Origin: CAYMZZ01 sp044463125
GTDB lineage: Bacteria; Bacteroidota; Bacteroidia; Chitinophagales; Chitinophagaceae
Reading direction: 5' to 3'
DNA length: 64,000 bases
Assembly: GCA_044463125.1 (NCBI GenBank)
Contig: JBIQMS010000024.1
Coordinates: 5,388-69,387, forward strand
The position numbers were made by a program, and so were the translations under genes. Positions 17,757 to 25,228 of this stretch are shown piece by piece. Numbering within the stretch: position 1 is the stretch's first letter; each line of letters starts with the position of its first letter. The notes below the pieces were generated by a model that worked only from the letters and a program-made list of their open reading frames with translations, had not been told where the DNA came from and did no database searches.

Positions 17757-18320
17757 TCACCTCACCCTTCCCGGATTCGCTTTCAAAAACGCATCCCATC
17801 CGTTTACTTTACTCTTCACCTGTCCGGCCATGGGACTGCCCAATTGGTAATGGTGACAAAGCGCAATTGCCAATGCATCGGTGGCGTCGAAATAGCGGGG
17901 CGCTTCGCGCAGATGAAATATTTCCCGAAGCATTTTCCATACCTGCTCCTTACCGGCATTGCCGTTGCCGGTAACGGATTGTTTCACTTTACGTGGTGAG
18001 TATTCGGTAACAGGAATACCCGCCTGCATGGCCGCGGCAATGGCTACACCCTGGGCCCGGCCCAGCTTGAGCATACTCTGTACGTTCTTGCCAAAAAATG
18101 GCGCTTCAATTGCGAACTCATCGGGTGAAAATTCAGTGATCAATTCACTGATGCGATGATGGATCAACTGCAATCGCTCATAATGATCCTTCTTCGATGA
18201 AAGTCGCAACACATCCATCTGCAACATCTGCATGGAATTATTACGCGTCTCAATCACGCAATAGCCCATGAGCAGCGTGCCCGGGTCCACACCTAAGATT
18301 TTTTTAGTACGCTTTTGCAA
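17757..18320 (-). CDS. ruvC: crossover junction endodeoxyribonuclease RuvC
   Basis: Dimeric Holliday-junction resolvase acting with RuvAB. All four acidic catalytic residues appear: the first Asp in ILGVDPGTLLMGY, Glu in FAIEAPFF, and two Asp in FDATDALAIALCH. With a TTG start at 18320 the protein has 187 residues, normal for the family, and starts at LQKRTKKILGVDPG. An ATG at 18428 would add 36 residues with no family counterpart and overlap the divergent flippase gene by 21 bp. The start is therefore uncertain. ruvB is in the window but 20 kb away; ruvA is not here. Confidence 0.92.
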   Translation of the reverse strand: MQKRTKKILGVDPGTLLMGYCVIETRNNSMQMLQMDVLRLSSKKDHYERLQLIHHRISELITEFSPDEFAIEAPFFGKNVQSMLKLGRAQGVAIAAAMQAGIPVTEYSPRKVKQSVTGNGNAGKEQVWKMLREIFHLREAPRYFDATDALAIALCHHYQLGSPMAGQVKSKVNGWDAFLKANPGRVR

Positions 18321-18407
18321 GTAGCAGTGTATTTTTACCGGATAATCTAATTGGAGCCCACCTGTTGTAACTGCTTCTGGTTGAATGAAAGCGCATAGGG
18401 CTTTTTT

Positions 18408-19427
18408 ATGCCGTTCAAAAGTAGACATAAAAAGTTTATCCGGATTTTTATCCGTTATTTTCTGGGTCCCGTATTGTTTATATGGTTGTCCTGGTCTATT
18501 TATCAGCAATTGCGTCATCAACCCAATCTTGAGAGTAGTTGGGTAGCCATGCAGCAATCGATGCGCAGCAGCCTCTGGTGGATTCTTCCGCTGGTGTTAT
18601 CAGGCATGGTGCTTAACTGGTCGCTCGAGTCATTGAAATGGATGCTGGTAGTGCGAAGGATTCAGCCCATTGGTTTTTTTACCGCCTGCAAGGCGGTATT
18701 ATCGGGGCTTTCATTTTCGGTAACCACCCCCAACCGGATTGGTGAGTACCTGGGCCGGGTACTATATATGAATGAAGGGAACCGGCTAAAAGCCATATCC
18801 CTCACCATCACTGCCAGCATCAGCCAGCTCATCATCACGCTTTTTATGGGATTGATGGGTTTGGTGCTCTTGCGAGCCGACCTGGAAAAGGCCGAACTCG
18901 TCAGCGCCTTCTGGTACGATTGGATTCTCTATGGAACATTGGCGGTTACGTTTTTTTTAACAGTATTTTATTTCCGTATTGGCTGGCTCGTGCGTTGGAT
19001 AGACAGGCTGCCGGGCAGCAGCCGTTTTGCCTGGCTTATTGAGGCGTTGGAGTCATTTCATGCAACGATACTGTTGAGGTTACTGTCTTTATCAGCCGCC
19101 CGCTTTGTAGTGTTTATCGTACAATTCTGGCTGCTTTGCAAGCTTTTTGATGTAGAAATAGACGCCTGGAATTGTTATTGGGCCGTGAGCCTCAGCTACC
19201 TGGTGATGGCCGCCATACCAACCATCGCGCTTTTTACCGATCTTAGCCTGCGCGGAAAAGTGAGTATTACCCTTTTGGGACTTTATAGCGGCAACCACCT
19301 GGGCATTGGCCTGGCGGCCGCTGGAATCTGGCTCATCAATTTGATAATACCAGCGCTGGCAGGTAGTTTGCTAATTTTGGGAGTCGGCCGATTTTTCAGA
19401 AGAAAAAATATTGAAGAACCGGAATAG
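18408..19427 (+). CDS. integral membrane protein, UPF0104/LPG-synthase-TM (flippase-like)
   Basis: A 339-residue protein with about eight hydrophobic helices, starting FLGPVLFIWLSWSIYQQL and ending in a basic tail (FFRRKNIEEPE). It resembles the flippase-like domain of lysylphosphatidylglycerol synthetases (UPF0104, AglD/MprF-N type); visible family-like features are WSLESLKWMLVVRR and TTPNRIGEYLGRVLY. It probably moves a lipid or lipid-linked molecule across the inner membrane; the substrate is unknown. It lacks the synthetase half. Divergent from ruvC, with very close start sites. Confidence 0.8.
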   Translation: MPFKSRHKKFIRIFIRYFLGPVLFIWLSWSIYQQLRHQPNLESSWVAMQQSMRSSLWWILPLVLSGMVLNWSLESLKWMLVVRRIQPIGFFTACKAVLSGLSFSVTTPNRIGEYLGRVLYMNEGNRLKAISLTITASISQLIITLFMGLMGLVLLRADLEKAELVSAFWYDWILYGTLAVTFFLTVFYFRIGWLVRWIDRLPGSSRFAWLIEALESFHATILLRLLSLSAARFVVFIVQFWLLCKLFDVEIDAWNCYWAVSLSYLVMAAIPTIALFTDLSLRGKVSITLLGLYSGNHLGIGLAAAGIWLINLIIPALAGSLLILGVGRFFRRKNIEEPE

Positions 19428-19543
19428 ATCAGCCCGGAGGCCGAAGATGGATTAAGAGAGATGGTTTAAAAAGTTAAAACACAGGGAGAATTGTTTTGGG
19501 TTAAACTTTCCACGCAAAACAATGCTCTATATAATTAAAACTC

Positions 19544-20356
19544 ATGACGGGATTACTGAAAGGATTGGTGATAGCAGTATTGGCTTTGATGGCATTTACC
19601 CCAAAGCAAAAAGAGCCGGTGGCCAGCGAAGTTTGTACCATACGCAATACCGCATTCAAGGCAGGTGAAAAAATTTCCATGACGGTTTACTATGCCGTGG
19701 CGGGTGTATACGTAAATGCGGGTACTGCCACATTTACCAACACCCTCGAAACCATGAATGGCAAACCCGTTTACCATATCGTGGGGGAGGGCCGCACCAA
19801 CTCTTCTTACGACTTCCTCTACAAAGTACGCGACCGCTACGAAACCTACATAGATACAACCACCATGCAGCCCCTGAAATTTATCCGGAATGTGGACGAA
19901 GGAGGCTATAAGATCTATCAGAACGTTACCTTCAACAAAACGGCCAATACCGCCATCACCAACGACGGTGTTTTCAAAGTGCCGGAATGTGTGCAGGATG
20001 TAGTGAGCGCGGTATTCTACGCCCGTAATGTTGACTTTTCCAAACTTCGCCCCAACGATAAGATCACTTTCTCCATGTTTCTCGACAACGAGGTGTACAG
20101 TATGTATATCCGCTATCTTGGCCGCGAAACCATTAAAACCAAATACGGAAAATTCCGCGCCATCAAGTTTAAGCCCATGCTGATCAAAGGCACCATCTTT
20201 AAGGGTGGAGAAGACATGGTGGTATGGGTTACCGACGACATGAACCGCATTCCCGTGCGTATTGAAAGCCCCATAGTAGTAGGAAAAGTGAAGATAGATA
20301 TGATGAGCCACGAAGGGCTGAGATACCCGTTGACTTCGCTGGTGAGAAGAAGATGA
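19544..20356 (+). CDS. DUF3108 domain protein, probably periplasmic
   Basis: A 270-residue protein with an N-terminal hydrophobic segment (LLKGLVIAVLALMAF) that is a signal peptide or anchor. The rest matches DUF3108: FKAGEKISMTVYYAVAGVYV, YDFLYKVRDRYETYID, a central PECVQDVVSAVFYAR, and the end DDMNRIPVRIESPIVVGKVK. It likely forms a beta-rich envelope protein. Function is unknown. A 117-nt gap separates it from the flippase gene. Confidence 0.82.
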   Translation: MTGLLKGLVIAVLALMAFTPKQKEPVASEVCTIRNTAFKAGEKISMTVYYAVAGVYVNAGTATFTNTLETMNGKPVYHIVGEGRTNSSYDFLYKVRDRYETYIDTTTMQPLKFIRNVDEGGYKIYQNVTFNKTANTAITNDGVFKVPECVQDVVSAVFYARNVDFSKLRPNDKITFSMFLDNEVYSMYIRYLGRETIKTKYGKFRAIKFKPMLIKGTIFKGGEDMVVWVTDDMNRIPVRIESPIVVGKVKIDMMSHEGLRYPLTSLVRRR

Positions 20357-20403
20357 GGGAGAGAATAATTTGTTTATTTGGGGATTCGGGTATTTGGTGA
20401 TTG

Positions 20404-20637
20404 GTTTAAGGTTTAGAGTTTAAGGTTTAATGTTTGGGGACTTGAATTAGTATCTGAGGGTATCTGCTTAATATCTGCGCAAATCTGCGGGAAATTTCTC
20501 CTGAACCTTAGAGTAATTCGAAGCCCGGGAAGTACTTCCCGCTATTGAATAGAATCCCGTTAAACAAATCACCAGCAAATTTCAACATTAAACCTTCAAC
20601 AAATCAACAAATCAACGAATAAACAAATCAACAAATT
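20404..20637 (+). repeat. composite repeat: TTTAAGG, CTGCGGG core, CAAATCAA array
   Basis: TTTAAGGTTTAGAG units at 20404-20437, a CTGCGGGAAA core at 20461-20505, a perfect 16-nt palindrome CGGGAAGTACTTCCCG at 20526-20541, the complementary AACATTAAACCTT at 20584-20596, and a CAACAAATCAACAAAT array at 20598-20637. The gap between DUF3108 and MBL genes (290 nt) contains essentially nothing else. Confidence 0.8.
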
Positions 20638-20646
20638 TGTCCTCCC

Positions 20647-21510
20647 ATGCTTCTTTACTCCATAGAAACCGGTAAATTCAAACTTGATGGCGGCGCCATG
20701 TTCGGTGTTGTTCCTAAAAGCATCTGGCAAAAGCTGAACCCTCCTGATGAAAACAATATGTGCACCTGGAGCATGCGTTGCCTGTTGGTGCAGGAGGGCG
20801 ACAGGCTGGTGCTGATTGATACGGGTATTGGCACCAAGCAGGACGCTAAGTTTTTTTCTCACTATTATTTGCATGGGGACGATAGTCTGGATAAATCCCT
20901 GGCAGCCGCCGGCTTTTCGCGTCCCGATATTACCGATGTATTTCTCACTCACCTCCATTTCGACCACTGCGGAGGCGCCATTGAACGGCAGGGCGATAAA
21001 TTGCGGCCCGCATTTCCCCGCGCGCAATACTGGAGCAATGCCCTGCATTGGGACTGGGCGGTGAAACCCAACGACCGGGAGAAAGCCTCCTTTCTGAAAG
21101 AAAATATTCTGCCCATACAGGAATCGGGTCAACTGCAGTTTATTCAGCGCTCCGCAAATAAGGAACAATATCCGCTGGAGGAGCAACCCTTCATGCCCGG
21201 ATTTTCCGTACACTTTGTAGATGGCCATACCAATGCCATGATGCTTCCACAGATTATGTACAAGGGAAGAACGATTGTGTACATGGCCGACCTGCTGCCT
21301 TCCGCGGCACATATACCCATTCCATATGTAATGGCTTATGATATGTTTCCGCTGACAACCCTCAACGAAAAGAAAAGTTTTTTACAGGAAGCGCTGGAAG
21401 GGGATTATGTCCTCTATTTTGAGCACGATGCCGCGCACGAGTGCTGCACGCTGCAGCAAACTGAAAGAGGCATTCGCCCGAAAGAATTTTTTTCCCTGAA
21501 GGATTTATGA
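20647..21510 (+). CDS. MBL-fold metallohydrolase
   Basis: A 287-residue metallo-beta-lactamase-fold hydrolase. The dinuclear metal motif THLHFDHCGG (H102, H104, D106, H107) is intact. Further ligands are the His in VDGHTNAMM, the Asp in YMADLLPS, and the late His in YFEHDAA. There is no signal peptide, so it is cytoplasmic. The overall pattern resembles the AttM/quorum-quenching-type and general MBL hydrolases, but the substrate cannot be assigned. Its start is only 10 nt after the upstream repeat. Confidence 0.9.
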   Translation: MLLYSIETGKFKLDGGAMFGVVPKSIWQKLNPPDENNMCTWSMRCLLVQEGDRLVLIDTGIGTKQDAKFFSHYYLHGDDSLDKSLAAAGFSRPDITDVFLTHLHFDHCGGAIERQGDKLRPAFPRAQYWSNALHWDWAVKPNDREKASFLKENILPIQESGQLQFIQRSANKEQYPLEEQPFMPGFSVHFVDGHTNAMMLPQIMYKGRTIVYMADLLPSAAHIPIPYVMAYDMFPLTTLNEKKSFLQEALEGDYVLYFEHDAAHECCTLQQTERGIRPKEFFSLKDL

Positions 21511-21523
21511 TAGGCGGATTGCC

Positions 21524-22864
21524 TCAATTCGCTGATGGCTTCTCCACTTCTTTCAACCGGCTGGTTACAGGCCTGCGGGCATACAACAGAGCCAGTATAG
21601 CCGCCACGAAAAAGGCTCCCAGTGCGATGATGCTGTTGCGGATATTCTCCGTTTGCTCTTCAATATAGGCAAAAGCGAATATGCCGATCACGATCGCTAT
21701 TTTTTCCGTTACATCATAAAAGCTGAAGAAGGAAGTAGTATCCTGCGTAGCAGGCAACAGGCGACTATAGGTACTGCGGCTCATGCTTTGTATCCCACCC
21801 ATTACCAGGCCCACCACGGAGGCCAGTATATAAAACTGGGTTTGCGTTTGCACATTATAGCCGGCTACACATACCAGTATCCAGATGAAAACCGCCAGGG
21901 ATATCACCCACCAGCTTCCGATTTTTTTGCTGAGGCGGCTCATGCCTATGGCGCCAAATATCGCTACCAATTGAATGAGAATGATTGTAAGCAATAACTT
22001 GGGTTCATCTTCCTCGCTGGTAAAGAGTTCCTTTTTGGCGAAGCCCGCCGCTACCAGCATTACGGTTTGCACGCCCATGCTATAGAGAAAAAAGCTGAAA
22101 AGAAATCGCTTCAGCGATGGCATTTGCGACAACTGCGACCATACCAGTTTCAATTCATGAAAGCCATTGATCAGCACATGCTTCTTCGATTTTCGTTCGG
22201 CCTTGCTACTGAGCGGCATGGCGCGAAGGGTAATTTGCGCGAAGCCAAACCACCAGAGCCCCGTGAGCAGAAACGACATGCGTGCACCAATTCCCTTGTC
22301 TTCAGGGTTCAGTCCAAACCATTCCGGCTTCAGGATTACCACAAAGCAGATGGCTTGCAGCAACACACTGCCGATATAGCCCATTGAAAAACCTTTTGCG
22401 CTGATGCGGTCCTGATCCTCGGGCGCCGCTATGTCGGGGAGATAAGAATTATAAAATACCAGGCTGCTCCAAAAACCCATAGCCGCAATGGCGAAGGCGA
22501 TGATGCCGTATTCGATATTGTCTTTGGTAAACCAAAACAAAGCAATACAGGCGGCCGAACCAACATAGCAAAACCAGCGCAACCACACTTTCTTGTTGCG
22601 GCGGTAATCGGCAATGGAACTCAGGATGGGCGAAGTGAGGGCTACCAGCAGGAATACCAGCGCCAGTGCATAATTCTGCAGAGCAGTATTCACAAATGTG
22701 CGGCCAAAGAACTTTACATACGACACTTCATCGGGATTGCTCGCCGCTGTAATGCCCACATAATAGGCCGGGAAAATGGTGGAAGTGATAACGAGGTTAT
22801 AAGCCGAGTTAGCCCAGTCGTACATGGCCCAGGCATTCACTACTTTTTTGGGAGCCGTTGGCAT
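21524..22864 (-). CDS. MFS transporter, UMF1/Atg22-like
   Basis: A 446-residue inner-membrane transporter with about twelve helices. The start KKVVNAWAMYDWANSAYNLVI is the signature of UMF1 (Atg22-like) carriers, and IADYRRNKKVWLRWF matches the MFS loop. Members export amino acids or unknown solutes. Convergent with the MBL gene (13-nt gap). The upstream region holds a 13-bp palindrome. It lies downstream of the ftsX-uppP block on the same strand, 96 nt after uppP. Confidence 0.88.
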   Translation of the reverse strand: MPTAPKKVVNAWAMYDWANSAYNLVITSTIFPAYYVGITAASNPDEVSYVKFFGRTFVNTALQNYALALVFLLVALTSPILSSIADYRRNKKVWLRWFCYVGSAACIALFWFTKDNIEYGIIAFAIAAMGFWSSLVFYNSYLPDIAAPEDQDRISAKGFSMGYIGSVLLQAICFVVILKPEWFGLNPEDKGIGARMSFLLTGLWWFGFAQITLRAMPLSSKAERKSKKHVLINGFHELKLVWSQLSQMPSLKRFLFSFFLYSMGVQTVMLVAAGFAKKELFTSEEDEPKLLLTIILIQLVAIFGAIGMSRLSKKIGSWWVISLAVFIWILVCVAGYNVQTQTQFYILASVVGLVMGGIQSMSRSTYSRLLPATQDTTSFFSFYDVTEKIAIVIGIFAFAYIEEQTENIRNSIIALGAFFVAAILALLYARRPVTSRLKEVEKPSAN

Positions 22865-22882
22865 GGGTTCGTTAGTTGTTGA

Positions 22883-22910
22883 CTTTTTTTGCTGCCTGCA
22901 GCAAAAAAAG
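22883..22910. repeat. 13-bp palindrome with T7/A7 arms
   Basis: CTTTTTTTGCTGC at 22883-22895 and its exact complement at 22898-22910, separated by CT. The T-run precedes and the A-run follows the G/C part on both strands, the reverse of a terminator. It lies 18 nt upstream of the MFS start codon, so a protein site or leader structure is more likely. Confidence 0.65.
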
Positions 22911-22960
22911 GTTATTGTAGCACAAAATAAAGATTCGAATTGAATATATGCTGCAACAAT

Positions 22961-23785
22961 TTATTTACCGATGACCCCGGTGAGCAATAAAATGAGCAGG
23001 ATGATGCCCATCACGATCCGGTAGATTCCCCAGATGCGAAAACCATAACGCGTAAGGAAATTGATAAAGAATTTAATGGCGAGCATGGCCACTACGAAAG
23101 CGGCCAGGTTTCCGAAGATAAAAGCCTGCAAGTTTTCCTGGCTGGAAAGGATCATTTCATAGCCCTTCTGCTGGCTGCCTTCCGCTCCCCAGTCTTTCAG
23201 AAAAATTGCATAAACCGTAACGGCCAGCATGGTGGGAACGGCGAGAAAAAAGGAAAACTCTGCGGCGGCTTTGCGGCTCAGCTTCTGTTGCATACCACCG
23301 ATAATAGAAGCCGCAGACCGGCTTACCCCGGGCATCATGGCCAGGCATTGCCAGAATCCTATGCTGATGGCCTTGGGGATACTAATATTCTGTTCATCGG
23401 TAACCTTTGGCTGATTAAAAAGCCGGTCGATATACAACAACACTACGCCGCCCAATACCAGCACGATAGCGATAGGCAATGGACTCTCGAGAAGGGTTTC
23501 AATTTTTTCGTTGAACAAATAGCCCAATACCAGCGCAGGCAGTACAGCCAGCGCCAGCTTAAAATAGAAGCGGGGATTTTTGAAGTCGAAGAACTTTTTC
23601 CAATAGAGCACAACCACGGCGAGAATGGCGCCAAACTGAATGGATACCTGGAACATCTTCACATAGTCGTCTTCCTGTATGCCCAGAATAGTACTGGTAA
23701 AGATCATATGCGCCGTGGAAGAGATGGGAATGAATTCCGTGAGCCCTTCCACAATCGCTATCAATAAGGCTTCAAATAAATTCAT
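22961..23785 (-). CDS. uppP: undecaprenyl-diphosphatase
   Basis: Integral membrane phosphatase (BacA/UppP) that recycles undecaprenyl pyrophosphate to the monophosphate carrier for peptidoglycan and other glycan synthesis. 274 residues with about eight helices. Both family motifs are present: EGLTEFIPISSTAHMI (about 13-28) and PGVSRSAASIIGG (about 153-165). It follows ftsX and DUF3098, an order common in Bacteroidota; truB, often next, is absent here. Confidence 0.95.
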   Translation of the reverse strand: MNLFEALLIAIVEGLTEFIPISSTAHMIFTSTILGIQEDDYVKMFQVSIQFGAILAVVVLYWKKFFDFKNPRFYFKLALAVLPALVLGYLFNEKIETLLESPLPIAIVLVLGGVVLLYIDRLFNQPKVTDEQNISIPKAISIGFWQCLAMMPGVSRSAASIIGGMQQKLSRKAAAEFSFFLAVPTMLAVTVYAIFLKDWGAEGSQQKGYEMILSSQENLQAFIFGNLAAFVVAMLAIKFFINFLTRYGFRIWGIYRIVMGIILLILLLTGVIGK

Positions 23786-23803
23786 GTTGGAAACGAACCC
23801 GGT

Positions 23804-24043
23804 TTATCGTCCGTTTTTCTTGAAGATCGCGTAGATCTCAATTACGAGGCCAGCCAAAATGAGCAGGGGAGCGATGGTAATGCGGCGACTGCTGTATACT
23901 TCATCGGCATTAAACACATTGGGATCCTCGCTGCGGCCACCAGCCATCAAAAGCATGCCCAGGGCGATAACCAGGATGCCGATCAGCATCCACATATAAT
24001 TACTGCGGGTAAACAGCGATGGGGTCGACGATTTTTCTGCCAT
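23804..24043 (-). CDS. DUF3098 small membrane protein
   Basis: A 79-residue protein with two hydrophobic helices (about 17-35 and 58-74) around the conserved loop GGRSEDPNVFNADEVYSSRRITIAP. It matches DUF3098, which is usually encoded between ftsX and uppP in Bacteroidota. Function unknown; context suggests the cell envelope or division. Its stop is 18 nt before uppP, so the two are surely co-transcribed. Confidence 0.9.
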   Translation of the reverse strand: MAEKSSTPSLFTRSNYMWMLIGILVIALGMLLMAGGRSEDPNVFNADEVYSSRRITIAPLLILAGLVIEIYAIFKKNGR

Positions 24044-24111
24044 GCTTGCAAAAGATTTAAGAGCGGCAAGATAACCATTTTATGCCAAGCCACACAAGCA
24101 ATCAACCACCT

Positions 24112-24190
24112 GAAATCCCAAATTTCCCAAATCCCCAAATCCCCAAATGCTCAAATCCCCAAATCCCCAAATCCTCCAATCCTCCAATCC
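24112..24190 (-). repeat. CAAATCCC-unit array
   Basis: About ten degenerate units of CCAAATCC type in a head-to-tail array without inverted partner. It runs from the last base of the ftsX stop codon to about 70 nt before the DUF3098 start. On the coding strand it is a G-rich GGATTTGGGG series. Confidence 0.85.
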
Positions 24191-25062
24191 TAATACAGGT
24201 CGTCCAATTTCATTTTCAGATATTTCAGCACACTTCGGTGTGTACTGATAAGCGTAATGCAAATCCCCAGCACAATCATGCCGCCGAAAAGCATGCCCAG
24301 CGATTTATTGTCATGAATGGCCTTGAGCCAGGGCACCATGCGTTCGGCGCCCAGTATTACCAGTATTACCGCGCCCACGGCAATGATGCCGCTGATGGCG
24401 CCATTTACGATGGCGCGCAGGTTCATGGGCTTGGCAATAAACCAGCGGGTAGCCCCCACCATCTGCATGGTTTTGATGAGAAATCGGTTACTGAACATCG
24501 CGAGACGAATGGTATTGTCGATCAGGATGATCACCACCAGCGAAAGAATGATGGCGATGGCCAGAAAAATCATGCTGAGCGTGCGGATATTCTCGTGAAG
24601 CTTGTCCACCAGGGCCTCGGGGTATTTCACATCACTCACATAAGTCTGCTGTTCCAGGTCATTCTTAATCGCCTCCAGCGAATCGCGGTTCATGTATTCT
24701 TTCTTTACTTTGAAGTTGATGCTGTTGGGAAGGGGATTTTCTTCCAGGATTTTGTCCCAGCTTTCATTACCATCGCCCAGGTACCGACGCTTGGCTTCCT
24801 CTTTGGTAATGAACTGCATTTCGCGGATATAGGGTTTGCCGGCCACATATTCCATCAGTGCAACGCTATCGTTAGGGTTCAAATCGCCCCGCAGCGATGC
24901 CATCACTTCCACATTTTCTTTGAAATAGTCGCCAATCTTGTTGGCATTGATCACCAGCACGCCAATAATACCGAGCAGAAATAATACCAGGGTAACACCG
25001 AGAATGGACATGAAATAAGAAGGTTTTGCCCTTTTGATGGAGGCTTTACCTGCCTGCGCCAT
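24190..25062 (-). CDS. ftsX: cell division protein FtsX (permease-like)
   Basis: A 290-residue inner-membrane protein that, with the ATPase FtsE, controls peptidoglycan hydrolases at the septum. Layout: a first helix (about 18-40), a periplasmic domain (about 45-160), then three helices (about 165-190, 215-240, 255-275). The motif AIAIILSLVVIILIDNTIRL and the cytoplasmic loop FLIKTMQMVGATRWFI are FtsX signatures. ftsE is not adjacent, which is common in this phylum. It is divergent from leuS. Confidence 0.94.
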   Translation of the reverse strand: MAQAGKASIKRAKPSYFMSILGVTLVLFLLGIIGVLVINANKIGDYFKENVEVMASLRGDLNPNDSVALMEYVAGKPYIREMQFITKEEAKRRYLGDGNESWDKILEENPLPNSINFKVKKEYMNRDSLEAIKNDLEQQTYVSDVKYPEALVDKLHENIRTLSMIFLAIAIILSLVVIILIDNTIRLAMFSNRFLIKTMQMVGATRWFIAKPMNLRAIVNGAISGIIAVGAVILVILGAERMVPWLKAIHDNKSLGMLFGGMIVLGICITLISTHRSVLKYLKMKLDDLY

Positions 25063-25145
25063 AGTAAACCGTTTTGAAAATGAATAGAAGGGGCCGGCTT
25101 TGTGCCGTAGTGTCGCAAAAATAGCGCTTTACGCCCTACAATCAG

Positions 25146-25153
25146 TATTTTTG
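25146..25153 (+). promoter_or_regulatory. -7 box candidate for leuS (TATTTTTG)
   Basis: TATTTTTG followed by CTGCCCC, in the divergent ftsX-leuS gap. It fits TAnnTTTG. The start site would be near 25160, giving a leader of about 70 nt. No matching -33 box was found at the usual distance. Confidence 0.4.
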
Positions 25154-25228
25154 CTGCCCCTTTAAACGGGCCTTGCATGAGCATATTGCCAGTGCAGGCC
25201 AACAAAAATGTTAAAGCTTTCCCCGATC

